The position numbers and the translations under genes are program-made. A stretch of 64,000 nucleotides of DNA, taken from NCBI RefSeq assembly GCF_024199925.1, contig NZ_JANADR010000001.1, forward strand, positions 9,799,501-9,863,500, read 5' to 3'. Shown piece after piece: positions 1-8,132 of this stretch. Numbering within the stretch: the first letter of the stretch is position 1; every line of letters begins with the position of its first letter. Under the pieces are notes generated by a model. It saw nothing but the letters and a program-made list of their open reading frames with translations. It was not told where the DNA came from and ran no database searches. The DNA comes from Bradyrhizobium sp. CCGUVB1N3 (GTDB lineage: Bacteria > Pseudomonadota > Alphaproteobacteria > Rhizobiales > Xanthobacteraceae).

Positions 1-71
1 CTGGCGAGTTTGTCGTATCGGGTGGCGATGCGACGCCAGTCTTTGAGTCTGCACCACATACGGCATTTAGG
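1..71 (-). pseudogene. IS5-family transposase, 3' remnant at the window edge
   Basis: Read on the minus strand, the first 71 bases encode RLKDWRRIATRYDKLA. This matches the conserved C-terminal segment (the region after the catalytic Glu) of IS5-family transposases. The reading is interrupted upstream, near position 70, where the sequence stops looking like transposase, and it is cut at the window edge. It is therefore a fragment. Its level of decay outside the window cannot be judged. Confidence 0.6.
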
Positions 72-117
72 GTTGTGCTGGGGCCGTTTCTAAAAAAATG
101 TTTCGATCGGGTGCCTC

Positions 118-359
118 ATGATCAGAACACTGATTGGCGCTACGATAGTGCTCGGCAGCTTAGTATCGCCGCCGAAGCGCAAAATTGCAGGCAGTATCCG
201 CCAGGACCTTTCCGCTTCCAGTGCAAGGCGGAGAGACATCCGGAAATCATCGAGAAAAAGGAAATGTGCCGCGATGAGGCCCGCGCGATGGGTCTCGTCA
301 AAGCCAAGAAAGATCCCGGCTTTAAAGATTACGTGCACGAGTGCATGCACCGTCGATAA
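118..359 (+). pseudogene. Small exported Cys-containing protein, apparent frameshift
   Basis: The frame opened by ATG 118 gives a signal-peptide-like start (MIRTLIGATIVLGSLVS). The mature part lies in another frame, reading AEAQNCRQYPPGPFRFQC and ending near DYVHECMHRR at the stop 357-359. The two halves join at about 163-170 if one base is missing there, placing an AEA-Q signal peptidase site exactly at the junction. The joined product would be about 80 residues with four cysteines, reminiscent of small periplasmic PsiF-like proteins (weak resemblance). Either a genuine frameshift or a sequencing error explains it. The neighbouring gene at 390-642 has the same kind of single-base break. Confidence 0.5.
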
Positions 360-389
360 TAGCGGGCCAGTATGCGCTCGGCGTTGGGG

Positions 390-642
390 CTAGTCTCGGC
401 CCTTCGAGATCCGGACATAGGTGCCGCTCTCGTGCAGATCGAGCCAACCGCGTTCGATTGCGTGCTTGATGCCCGCGCCGAACTCCTCGCCGCTGGCCTT
501 CAGTGTGTAGAGGAACGGGGCGTTGATCTTCTCGATAATGAATGCGCCCATCTTGGACGGCTTCGATGCCGGCGGCGAGCTCGACGAGCTTGCGCGCTGC
601 GACTTCCGGGTTGGCGAAGGGACGTTCGGCGGTGAGCTTCAT
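390..642 (-). pseudogene. Conserved small hypothetical protein, apparent frameshift
   Basis: The minus frame from 642 reads MKLTAERPFANPEVAARKLV and on to EAVQDGRIH. A second frame continues the sense as IEKINAPFLYTLKASGEEFG, AIERGWLDLHESGTYVRISK and stops at 390-392. Removing one T near 533-537 joins the halves into one protein of about 83 residues. I take the joined reading as real because both halves look like one compact family found in rhizobia. Function unknown. It overlaps the 3' end of the next gene upstream (639-845) by four bases, as in a translationally coupled pair. Confidence 0.5.
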
Positions 643-845
643 CGATATCCCACAGCCGGAGTCGGAGGCCTACTCCAATTGAAGTCCGGCCGGACATCTG
701 CACCGCGGCGGCCGCAAGCAGAGCAGGTAAAGCGCTGTTCGATGTCCGATAGCCGCAGCTCGTCCGGCCAGTGATCGGCGCTTAAGGCGATGTTGTGGCT
801 GCAACGATAGTCCTGGCAGTAAACCAGGACGCCGCGCACGCCCAT
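639..845 (-). CDS. Small putative zinc-ribbon protein
   Basis: A 68-residue protein with CQDYRCSH near residue 10 and CSACGRRGADVRP near residue 41. These are two CxxC-like knuckles that could hold one zinc ion. The remainder (ALSADHWPDELRLSDIEQRF) is typical of a small cytoplasmic family common in Bradyrhizobium and relatives. It overlaps the following minus-strand gene by four bases, suggesting coupling. No catalytic residues are visible. The role is unknown. Confidence 0.65.
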   Translation of the reverse strand: MGVRGVLVYCQDYRCSHNIALSADHWPDELRLSDIEQRFTCSACGRRGADVRPDFNWSRPPTPAVGYR

Positions 846-927
846 GTCGCTGCGACCCGGTTGCGTGCCGCCTGTGACTGATTGCGCTTACCGCCGCGGT
901 TGAGTAGCCTGCGCCGGGGGCTGGGAA

Positions 928-2295
928 ATGCATAGTCGAACGCGCATTTTGTGCGTGGGTATCCTTGCGGTGCTCGCGTCGTATTTTTTGATTTGGCCGG
1001 TCTGGCGGGCTCAATTCCCGATCGAGATTTGGTTCACCGAGTCGTGGAACGCCTTCCATCAGGACGCTGCGGCGGCTGGGCTGGGGCTATATCCGGGTGC
1101 CGACCAGCTTATCGTTAACAACTATCCTCCGCTGTCATTCTTCGTCGTTGGCGGGCTCGGTAAGCTGTTCGGCGATAGCCTCTTTGTAGGGCGTGCTCTA
1201 TCAATCATTGGACTTCTCGCCATTGCCGTAGAGATTGTATTGGCCGTCAGGATGCTGGCGGGCTCGCTTCTCGCGGGCGCGGTCGGCGCAATGTGGTTCG
1301 TCGCCATCATGGCGCACAACGCGACGCGCTACGTGGGCGCGAACGATCCTCAGATTGCGGGGCAGGCAATCATGGGGGCCGCGCTGGTTTGGTTTCTCCA
1401 TCGGGACAAGGCGAAGGCGTCGCCATTGCCGCCGCTGTTGCTGATGGTTCTGGCCGGCTTTTGGAAACACAACATCATCGCCATCCCAGCGACCGCGATA
1501 CTCTGGCTTTGCTTCCATGACTGGCGATCGGCGGCGCGGCCGGTGCTGATCAGTGTCGGTGCTGTTGTGCTAGGGCTCGGCGCCTGTGGCGCCATCTTCG
1601 GTTCTGCTTTCTTTGCGAACCTGCTGACCGCCAGAGCCTACTCACTGGGGCATCTGGTCAGCCAAATCGGGCATCTGCAATGGCTGGCGCTCGCTGCCGT
1701 CATGTGGGGCATCTGGGCCTGGTTCGATCGCGCGAGCTACGCCGCGCGCTTTACAGCGCTGCATACCGCTGTTGCGTTGCTCTCCTGTCTTACGCAATGG
1801 CTCGGGGATGGCGTCTTTGGGACCGCTGCATTCGATCTGACCATTGCGCTCGCGATTGGCACAGGCGCGGCACTCGCGCGGATCGCCGCTTCGCCGGCGG
1901 CCGTGGCGATCGGCCTAAACCGTGCGCGAGTAGCGGTGGTTGTTGCGCTCGCGCTGCGCCTCGTCTTATCCGGCCGGCAAGAGAGCGCCCAGGTGCTGCT
2001 TGATCCACAGTTCCGCGCGCGGTACGCGGCGTCAGCCGAGATCATGGCCACGGCAGCCGCGAGCGTGTCCAGGATTCCCGGGCCGGTCTATTGCAAACTG
2101 AACAATCTTGTTTGTCGCGCTGCCGGCAAAGCCTTCGTGGTCGACGATTTCAAGACGGATCAGTTCTTGGCGACGGGGAAGGCGACCGAGGCCGATATCG
2201 CTGCCATGTTGCAGAGCCGGGGAATTACCGTGATCGAGAGTTCGGCGCTGCTTGTCGCCGCAGGCCCCCAGAGCGCCATCTTGAAGAGCCCCTAG
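928..2295 (+). CDS. Polytopic membrane protein, GT-C glycosyltransferase-like
   Basis: 455 residues with about ten hydrophobic segments starting at residue 8. The first extracytoplasmic loop contains an acidic motif (WFTESWNAF) and a later YPPLSFFVVGGLGKLFG stretch. This layout is common in GT39/GT83-type GT-C enzymes, which use polyprenyl-phosphate sugars in the inner membrane. The last ~90 residues (from about residue 360) form a soluble domain with two cysteines. The start ATG 928 precedes a membrane segment directly. The GT-C assignment rests on topology and loop character only. It is flanked by tRNA-Thr on the other strand. Confidence 0.55.
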   Translation: MHSRTRILCVGILAVLASYFLIWPVWRAQFPIEIWFTESWNAFHQDAAAAGLGLYPGADQLIVNNYPPLSFFVVGGLGKLFGDSLFVGRALSIIGLLAIAVEIVLAVRMLAGSLLAGAVGAMWFVAIMAHNATRYVGANDPQIAGQAIMGAALVWFLHRDKAKASPLPPLLLMVLAGFWKHNIIAIPATAILWLCFHDWRSAARPVLISVGAVVLGLGACGAIFGSAFFANLLTARAYSLGHLVSQIGHLQWLALAAVMWGIWAWFDRASYAARFTALHTAVALLSCLTQWLGDGVFGTAAFDLTIALAIGTGAALARIAASPAAVAIGLNRARVAVVVALALRLVLSGRQESAQVLLDPQFRARYAASAEIMATAAASVSRIPGPVYCKLNNLVCRAAGKAFVVDDFKTDQFLATGKATEADIAAMLQSRGITVIESSALLVAAGPQSAILKSP

Positions 2296-2434
2296 CCGGG
2301 CTCGAGAGAATAGAACGTGGCGTGAACAACTGTGCCTGTTTTTGCGACTGGCACACCCGCCGGTTGTTTCCGGTTTGGCCGCATTTTCCGCACCTGCGAA
2401 AACGCTGGAGCCTCTATATTTACAGGCAATTTCA

Positions 2435-2509
2435 TGGTGCCGGCTGAGGGGATTGAACCCCCGACCTTCGGTTTACAAAACCGCTGCTCTACCGCTGAGC
2501 TAAGCCGGC
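2435..2509 (-). tRNA. tRNA-Thr (TGT)
   Basis: The minus strand folds into a complete cloverleaf. The acceptor GCCGGCT pairs with AGCCGGC. The D-arm is GCTC/GAGC, the anticodon loop TTTGTAA carries TGT, and the T-arm is GGGGG TTCAATC CCCTC. An encoded CCA ends at 2435. The outermost anticodon-stem pair is a G-A mismatch; all other stems are sound. Confidence 0.96.
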
Positions 2510-2571
2510 CACTTTCAGGGAACAACAAGCCGGCTGGGCCGGCGGGTCCGCTAGGGTGCGGTCGCAATACC

Positions 2572-2805
2572 AGACTTGTCCGAAAAGTGCCAGAACCCGC
2601 CGACGCTGTCTCAAGGAGCCGCAGCTCGAGCGTAAGCATCACCGGTGCGGCCCAGATCGTCGCCGTGACCGGGCGGTCACCGGGTCCAGATCGTCGCGGT
2701 GACCGGGCGGTCACCGGATCCAGATCATCGCCGTGTCCGGCCGGTCACCGGGGCAGATGTCGGCTGTGTCCCTTGGCGGGGAGACTTGTCTGAAAAGTGC
2801 CGGAA
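2572..2805. repeat. 24 bp direct repeat pair bracketing a tandem repeat block
   Basis: The sequence AGACTTGTCYGAAAAGTGCC and its next four bases occur at 2572-2595 and again at 2782-2805, with two mismatches, in the same orientation. They bracket the 34 bp tandem repeats. Repeated ends of this sort are seen at IS21-type termini, so this may be what is left of such an element. No transposase reading frame lies between them. Confidence 0.6.
2653..2754. repeat. Three tandem 34 bp repeats with palindromic cores
   Basis: Three consecutive 34 bp units begin at 2653, 2687 and 2721. Each contains the core GTGACCGGGCGGTCAC or a close variant (perfect six-base arms, four-base centre, in the first two). 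A decayed fourth unit follows. There are no unique spacers, so this is not a CRISPR array. The gap 2510-2858 otherwise holds no recognisable gene. Confidence 0.75.
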
Positions 2806-2858
2806 GAACAACAGGCGGCCCGAGGGCCGCCTGAACCATTCAGCTTGAGAGCGAACGC

Positions 2859-3299
2859 CTACTGGCAGAGGTGCCGGCGGCCGTCGTCGCCTTTAATCCA
2901 GGTGCCGGGCCTGCAGACGATGCCGTTGCGGGCGGCATAGCTGTTCCAGTCGCCGTGCCAGCCGGGACCGCCTTGGTCATAAGAGGCGTAGGAATTGTTC
3001 CAACCTCCGGACGGCGCTGTTGCGATAGCGCCCGCGGTGCCGACGGCGGCGCCAGCGGCAGCACCTGCCGCATCGGCCGGCCAGAAGCCGGTCTGATCAT
3101 TCGGGTTCGCCTGCTGGTAGGCGGCGTGGCGGTGACGATAGCGCCGGTCAGCGGCCGTGCCAGGCGTCATGGCCTGGCAGGCGGGATCCTGGAAGAGACC
3201 CGTGCAGCGGGGGTTGTCGGTCATGGTTTGTGCGAAGGCAGGCGTCGCCAGCGCGGACGCGAGAAGGGCCGCCGCGCCAAGAAGTTTGGGGCTCGTCAT
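2859..3299 (-). CDS. Exported small protein of unknown function
   Basis: 146 residues. The start ATG at 3299 is preceded by GGAG eight bases upstream and opens a clear signal peptide (MTSPKLLGAAALLASALATP, cut after AFA). The mature part has a Gly/Ala-rich helix (AAGAAAGAAVGTAGAIA) near residues 75-90 and a C-terminal CRPGTWIKGDDGRRHLC motif whose two cysteines could form a disulfide. The longer reading to 3443 adds no signal peptide and is rejected. Proteins with this C-terminal motif are common, uncharacterised exported proteins in Bradyrhizobium. Confidence 0.75.
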   Translation of the reverse strand: MTSPKLLGAAALLASALATPAFAQTMTDNPRCTGLFQDPACQAMTPGTAADRRYRHRHAAYQQANPNDQTGFWPADAAGAAAGAAVGTAGAIATAPSGGWNNSYASYDQGGPGWHGDWNSYAARNGIVCRPGTWIKGDDGRRHLCQ

Positions 3300-3613
3300 G
3301 GCATTTGCTCCATGTGGTTGAGACCTTGGGTAAGTACGACGTCCGGCCGTGGTTCCGCGGTTTGTCGCCTGCGGAGTCACATCGACGTGAACCCGTGCAG
3401 GATGTTTGTTTGCTACCACGCAACCGCGCAGCAATGGCATCATGCGACGGGCGCCGCGCGCCGTTGCCGTTAACGCTTCGATAGCGCCTGCGAGCGCATT
3501 TGAGCGCCCGCCAATCCTTACGCGTTAGGCTTACCGGAATTTCAGCGCCAGGCCTTAACACTCTGACCGTGGTGATCGGATAGGTTCTCGGCCGATTAAC
3601 CCGGGACATTTTC
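3300..3613. other. Divergent intergenic region, no gene seen
   Basis: 314 bases separate two divergently oriented exported-protein genes and should hold both promoters. No ORF with coding character, no strong hairpin and no recognisable operator was found. Confidence 0.5.
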
Positions 3614-4108
3614 ATGCGCGCTGTCGCGCTCCTTGCCGCTTTGATCGTATTGCCTGCGACGGCCCTTGCCGGCGAGGGCTTCGACATCGTGATTCCAGGC
3701 CGTCCCGGCGTGCCCATCATCATCAATGGCATCGATGCTTCCTACACCGTCGTCGAAGGCGAGTGGGGGCTGGCGAAGAACCTGCAGGTGCAGCCCACGA
3801 TCTATGGCGGGCGCTACATCGGCGAGCGACAGCCAAGCGATGTCGGCCACTATTATCCGAGCATGGGCTTGCGGCCCGGCTATGGCCGCCTCGAGGTCGA
3901 GCCGCCCACGAACCGCAAGCTGCCGCAGCCGGCCGAGAGCTACTACCGGAGCTGGGGCGTGCAATCGGCGCCGCTGCCGCCGCAGATGGATGTGCCGGCC
4001 AATCCGCCGCCGGTGATCCTTGCGCCGCAGATCGACGTCGATCCGCATCGTCGTGTCCACCCGTCGCCTCATGCGGAGGCGCCCGGCAATCATGAGCTGC
4101 ACAGGTAA
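3614..4108 (+). CDS. Exported protein of unknown function
   Basis: 164 residues with a 19-residue signal peptide (MRAVALLAALIVLPATALAG). The mature chain begins EGFDIVIPGRPGVPIIINGI and has tyrosine-containing loops, then a Pro-rich tail from about residue 118 (APLPPQMDVPANPPPVILAP) ending in a His-rich segment. No enzymatic motif. Likely periplasmic or outer-membrane associated. It is 60 bases upstream of another small exported protein on the same strand. Confidence 0.7.
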   Translation: MRAVALLAALIVLPATALAGEGFDIVIPGRPGVPIIINGIDASYTVVEGEWGLAKNLQVQPTIYGGRYIGERQPSDVGHYYPSMGLRPGYGRLEVEPPTNRKLPQPAESYYRSWGVQSAPLPPQMDVPANPPPVILAPQIDVDPHRRVHPSPHAEAPGNHELHR

Positions 4109-4168
4109 GTCCAGGCAGATCAATACCCGAAGCAAAATCCAACAAACGGAAATCGACAGGAGAGAGTA

Positions 4169-4639
4169 ATGCGTCAGATGATTTCAGGATTGGTCGCGGC
4201 GGCAGCCGTGATGGTGGTGGGGGCGGCGCCCGCCATGGCCTGCGGCTGGAGCCCCTGTGCGGCGCCGGTTGCGCCGGTCTATTCGGGCTGCAACACCGGT
4301 TGCGGTGGCTGGGGCTTTGATCGCCTCGCCGAACCGAGCACGCAGTATTACTACGTCAACCAAGGCCCGACCTACACCGGCCCCGGCGCGTTCGCACCGT
4401 ATCCGACCTATCGGGAAGACGCTGTGGTGAACTATGGCCCGCGGCATTACGGCTATGGCGCGGCCGTCGCAGCGCCCGCCTACTATCACCACCGGCCGTA
4501 CTACCGTCCGTATCGCTACGGCTACGGTCCGCGCTACGGCTATCTGCCGCGCGTGCACTATGGCTACGGCCCGCGCTATGGCTATCGTTACGCGCCGTAC
4601 CATTATCACGGCCACCGCGTGCTGCGTCGCTATTACTGA
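4169..4639 (+). CDS. Exported Tyr/Gly-rich low-complexity protein
   Basis: 156 residues. An AGGAGAGAGTA leader precedes ATG 4169. A signal peptide (about 24 residues, ending AMA-C) is followed by a Cys-containing segment (CGWSPCAAPV, CNTGCGGWGF). The C-terminal 70 residues are dominated by Tyr, Gly, Arg and His with a repeated GPRYGY unit (YGYGPRYGYLPR, YGYGPRYGYRYA). Such tails occur in cell-surface proteins of alphaproteobacteria; the role is unknown. Cys directly after AMA does not make a classical lipobox. Confidence 0.75.
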   Translation: MRQMISGLVAAAAVMVVGAAPAMACGWSPCAAPVAPVYSGCNTGCGGWGFDRLAEPSTQYYYVNQGPTYTGPGAFAPYPTYREDAVVNYGPRHYGYGAAVAAPAYYHHRPYYRPYRYGYGPRYGYLPRVHYGYGPRYGYRYAPYHYHGHRVLRRYY

Positions 4640-4669
4640 TCGCCTGATCGGTTGAGTTGAATCACGAAG

Positions 4670-4704
4670 CGCCCGTTCGCATCACGCGGACGGGCGTTTT
4701 GCTT
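4670..4704 (+). terminator. Rho-independent terminator
   Basis: CGCCCGT (4670-4676) pairs with ACGGGCG (4690-4696) and is followed by TTTT then GCTTT. It lies between the convergent genes ending at 4639 and 4715 and would end the plus-strand transcript. Confidence 0.8.
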
Positions 4705-4714
4705 TGTCTCGCGT

Positions 4715-5545
4715 TCAGCTCTTCATCAGCCCGAGCCGGCTTGCGCCGACATAGAGCGAGAGCACGGCGGCGTTGGAGACATTGAGGCTCTTGATCTCGC
4801 CGGGCATGTCGAGCCTCGCCACCACGCTGCATGTCTCGCGCGTCAATTGCCTGAGGCCCTTGCCTTCGGCGCCGAGCACCAGCGCAAGCGGCTCGCGCAA
4901 AGCGACCTCGGAGAGATCCTCGCCGCCCTGGCTGTCGAGGCCGACGGTCTGGAAGCCGCGTTCGTTGAGCGCGGTCAGCGCGCGGGCGAGATTTTGCACG
5001 GTCACGATCGGCACGAGTTCGAGCGCGCCGGAAGCGGCTTTCGCCAGCACCCCGGTCGCCTCGGGGCTGTGGCGCGCGGTGGTGACGATCGCCTTCACGG
5101 CGAAGGCTGCTGCGGAGCGCAAGATCGCGCCGACATTGTGAGGGTCGGTGATCTGGTCGAGCACCAGCACCATGCCTTCCTGCGCCAGGGTCTCGATATC
5201 AGGCGAGCGCAGCGGATCGGCCTCCGCCAGCAGGCCCTGGTGCACGGCATCGGGCGACAGCAGCCGGTCGATCTCCTGGGGGCGGACGATCTCGGGAGCG
5301 ATGCGGGTCTCGATGTTCTCCTCGGCGAGACGGCGGGCCGCATTCTCGGTCAGCGTGAGCTTGCGGATCCGCCGTTCGGGGTTTTGGAGCGCCATCGTGA
5401 CGGTGTGCCAGCCATAGAGGATGACCGGTCCGTCGGCGTGCGAATCGCGGTCGCGCCCGGCCGGCCGGGGGCCGGATTTTGCGCCTTTGTTGAAGGGCTT
5501 AGCCCCGCCGCGTCGGGGTCTGGGACCGAATTTGCGATCGTTCAT
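4715..5545 (-). CDS. rlmB: 23S rRNA 2'-O-ribose methyltransferase (SpoU/TrmH family)
   Basis: 276 residues from ATG 5545. A basic, disordered N-terminus (MNDRKFGPRPRRGGAKPFNK) leads into the substrate-binding domain (ILYGWHTVTMALQNPERRI), then the SPOUT knot with VLDQITDPHNVGAILRSAAA (motif 1), LVLGAEGKGLR (motif 2) and IKSLNVSNAAVLSLY (motif 3). All three diagnostic TrmH/SpoU motifs are intact. RlmB modifies G2251 in the 23S P-loop, using SAM. A longer reading to 5809 runs into the tRNA-Tyr and is not credible. Confidence 0.9.
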   Translation of the reverse strand: MNDRKFGPRPRRGGAKPFNKGAKSGPRPAGRDRDSHADGPVILYGWHTVTMALQNPERRIRKLTLTENAARRLAEENIETRIAPEIVRPQEIDRLLSPDAVHQGLLAEADPLRSPDIETLAQEGMVLVLDQITDPHNVGAILRSAAAFAVKAIVTTARHSPEATGVLAKAASGALELVPIVTVQNLARALTALNERGFQTVGLDSQGGEDLSEVALREPLALVLGAEGKGLRQLTRETCSVVARLDMPGEIKSLNVSNAAVLSLYVGASRLGLMKS

Positions 5546-5757
5546 GGGCTCGCTTGTGTCACGGGTTCCGAAAGATGGCAATTTGGGTGTCCAAAGAGGC
5601 GATTTTAGCTGCTTAGCTCGGTTGACTTTGCCCCGCTGCTTCGCCCATAAACGCGCCCGGCCGCGCCCCGTGTCCCTTCGGGCCGTCGCGGTCTTCACGT
5701 CTCCATGGCCGTTTCGGTCCGCCGGCAAGGTCCGGTCCGATTGTGCTGCCGTCGAGC

Positions 5758-5843
5758 GGGGGAGTGTCCCGAGTGGCAAAGGGAGCTGACTGTAAATCAG
5801 CCGCCTCATGGCTTCGCAGGTTCGAGTCCTGCCTCCCCCACCA
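5758..5843 (+). tRNA. tRNA-Tyr (GTA)
   Basis: Acceptor GGGGGAG pairs with CTCCCCC, followed by an encoded CCA. The anticodon arm is CTGACTGTAAATCAG with GTA. The long variable arm and T-arm GCAGG TTCGAGT CCTGC are those of a class II tRNA. All stems pair. Confidence 0.96.
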
Positions 5844-5923
5844 GCCTTCGCTCGCGAAGCGAGAGAAGGCTGCCACGCCGTAGCCCGCAGGGCGAAGGCG
5901 GGCTTTCCCAGGCATCCCCCAGT

Positions 5924-6823
5924 TCACCCCTCCATCTCCCCAAGCGCGCGCCGCAGCGCTTCGACCAGATCGAGCGCCACCGGCGAGGGGCTGCGCTGGG
6001 CGGGAAGGACGGCGGAGAATTCGAAGTCGATGCGCGGCAGGAAGCGGCGCACGATGACGCCGCGGGTCGTGAACTCCTGCGCCGTGAAGGGATCGCAGAT
6101 CGCGACCCCAAGCCCCGACGACACCATTCCGCACATGATCTCCGACAGCGTGGTCTCGACGCGCAGCACGCGGCGGACGTCGTTGCGGTGGAAGGCCTGG
6201 TCGACGAGGTGCCGGCTCGCAGATCCCGCCGAGAGCGATATGAACGTCTCGCCCTCGAAATCGCGCGGCTCCAGCACGTCCTTGTCTGCGAGACGATGCC
6301 CGGCCGGCAGCACCGCGACGCGCGCCAGTGCCGGCAATCGCAGGCGTGGTAGGCCGGAATGCGCAATCGGCACCTCGGCAAAGCCGATGTCGCACTGATT
6401 GTTCAGCACCCAATCGACCACGATCGGCGAGATCACGCCGAAGAAGGCGAGGTTGAGGTTGGGCCGCTCCTTCAGGAAATGCCCTGCGAGCCGGGGCAGG
6501 TAACCGTTCGCGAGCGCCGGCAACGCGGCGATCCGCAACGAGCCGGTGCGGCGGCCGCGGATTTCCTCGGCGGCGGCGGTGATACGTTCCAGGCCGACGA
6601 AGGACCGCTCGACTTCGGTGTAGAGCGCGGTTGCGACTGCGGTCGGCACGAGCCCGGTGCCCCGGCGCTCGAACAGCTCCATCTTCAAGAGCGCCTGGAA
6701 GTCGCGGAGCAATCGGCTGACCGCCGGCTGCGTCACGGCCATCAGCTTTGCGGCCTCGGTCACGCTGCCGGTCAGCATCATCGCGCGGAAGGCTTCCACC
6801 TGCCGCGAATTGATCCGCACCAT
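5924..6823 (-). CDS. LysR-type regulator of the adjacent uptake/oxidation operon
   Basis: 299 residues from ATG 6823 (MVRINSRQVEAFRAMMLTGS). The N-terminal winged HTH is clear (VTEAAKLMAVTQPAVSRLLR, about residues 18-37), followed by the LysR substrate-binding domain. In-frame upstream starts at MPKCYEE or MNNGILC are possible. It is divergent from the ABC-transporter operon starting at 7094, the usual arrangement for a LysR protein that controls its neighbour. The inducer is probably the imported substrate (inference). Confidence 0.85.
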   Translation of the reverse strand: MVRINSRQVEAFRAMMLTGSVTEAAKLMAVTQPAVSRLLRDFQALLKMELFERRGTGLVPTAVATALYTEVERSFVGLERITAAAEEIRGRRTGSLRIAALPALANGYLPRLAGHFLKERPNLNLAFFGVISPIVVDWVLNNQCDIGFAEVPIAHSGLPRLRLPALARVAVLPAGHRLADKDVLEPRDFEGETFISLSAGSASRHLVDQAFHRNDVRRVLRVETTLSEIMCGMVSSGLGVAICDPFTAQEFTTRGVIVRRFLPRIDFEFSAVLPAQRSPSPVALDLVEALRRALGEMEG

Positions 6824-6848
6824 CCCCGTACTCTCTTCATAACATTTC

Positions 6849-6865
6849 GGCATGCAGAGGATGCC
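6849..6865. promoter_or_regulatory. Candidate LysR operator
   Basis: GGCAT-N7-ATGCC is a small interrupted palindrome in the divergent gap, just upstream of the LysR start. Its size and position suit a LysR recognition site, but the evidence is positional only. Confidence 0.35.
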
Positions 6866-7093
6866 ATTATTCATTGGACGATGGAAGCATAGCTCTGCGA
6901 TCTTTTTCATCAGCGCTGGAGACAGCCCGCTTTTTCGGCAGATCGGGGCCTGAAGCCCGCCGATCGCACCAAACCCGTGAGCAGGGGCCGGAGCCCTGTT
7001 CGGATCGGATTGGCGCCGAAGGGAACGCGGGCGCGCTTCGGCCGTCTGATCGTCCACACGTCACCCCCATCCCGGTCTTGGAGATTGGTCCTT

Positions 7094-8128
7094 ATGAAGA
7101 CTCTCAGCCTTCTCACAGCGGTCAGCATCGCGGCACTCGCCGCGGCCCCGTCGGTCGTCTCGGCACAGCAGAAGACGCTCTATGTCGCCGGCTATGGCGG
7201 CTCGTTCGAGAAGACGATCCGCGACGAGGTGATCCCGAATTTCGAGAAGGAGAACGGCGTCAAGGTCGAATACGTCGCCGGCAACTCGACGGATACGCTT
7301 GCCAAGCTCCAGGCGCAGAAGGGCAACCAGCAGATCGACGTTGCGATCGTCGACGACGGCCCGATGTACCAGGCGATCCAGCTCGGCTTCTGCGGCAAGC
7401 TCGACGGCCTGCCGGCCGATCTCTACTCCGCCGCGCGCTTCAAGGACGATAGTGCCGTTGCGATCGGCCTCGTCGCGACCGGGTTGATGTACAACACCAA
7501 GGTATTCGCCGAGAAAGGCTGGGCGCCGCCGACCTCGTGGAACGATCTGAAGGATCCGAAGTACCAGAAGCAGCTCGTCATCCCGCCGATCAACAACACC
7601 TACGGCCTGGAAGCGCTGGTGATGCTCGCCAAGATGAACGGCGGCAGCGAGGCCAACGTCGATGCGGGCTTCAAGATCTTCAAGAACGACATCAATCCGA
7701 ACGTGCTCGCCTATGAACCGTCGCCGGGCAAGATGACCGAGCTGTTCCAGTCCGGCCAGGCCGTCATCGCGGTGTGGGGCACGGGGCGCGTGCAAAGCTT
7801 TGCCAACACCGGCTTTCCCGTCGACTTCGTCTATCCGAAGGAAGGCGCGGCAACGCTGCTCACGACCGCCTGTCCGATCGCCAAGCCCAATGCTTCGCCG
7901 CTCGCGGCGAGCTTCATCAAGAAGCTGCTTGATCCAAACATCCAGCTCATCATGCTCAAAGACTATGGCTACGGGCCGGTGCTGAAATCGCTCGTCGTGC
8001 CGCCGGAGCTCGGCAAGATGGCGCCGATCGGCGAGCGCGCGGCAAAACTCTATAATCCCGACTGGACCGTCATCAACGACAAGCGCGAGGAGTGGACCAA
8101 GCGGTGGAACCGCGAAGTCGAGCGCTAA
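7094..8128 (+). CDS. ABC transporter periplasmic substrate-binding protein (PotD/PotF-like)
   Basis: 344 residues. ATG 7094 opens a signal peptide (MKTLSLLTAVSIAALAAAPS, cut near VSA-Q). The mature chain starts KTLYVAGYGGSFEKTIRDEV, characteristic of extracellular solute-binding family 1/8 proteins for polyamines, opines and similar cations. The later segment YEPSPGKMTELFQSGQAVIA is typical of the same group. It is first in an operon with one ATPase and two permeases, so it delivers the substrate to that importer. The start at 6977 would hide the signal peptide and is rejected. Confidence 0.88.
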   Translation: MKTLSLLTAVSIAALAAAPSVVSAQQKTLYVAGYGGSFEKTIRDEVIPNFEKENGVKVEYVAGNSTDTLAKLQAQKGNQQIDVAIVDDGPMYQAIQLGFCGKLDGLPADLYSAARFKDDSAVAIGLVATGLMYNTKVFAEKGWAPPTSWNDLKDPKYQKQLVIPPINNTYGLEALVMLAKMNGGSEANVDAGFKIFKNDINPNVLAYEPSPGKMTELFQSGQAVIAVWGTGRVQSFANTGFPVDFVYPKEGAATLLTTACPIAKPNASPLAASFIKKLLDPNIQLIMLKDYGYGPVLKSLVVPPELGKMAPIGERAAKLYNPDWTVINDKREEWTKRWNREVER

Positions 8129-8132
8129 CGCG

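Noticed and set aside
2653-2754. Possible CRISPR array
   Set aside because: Units are head to tail with no spacers and no cas gene is nearby.
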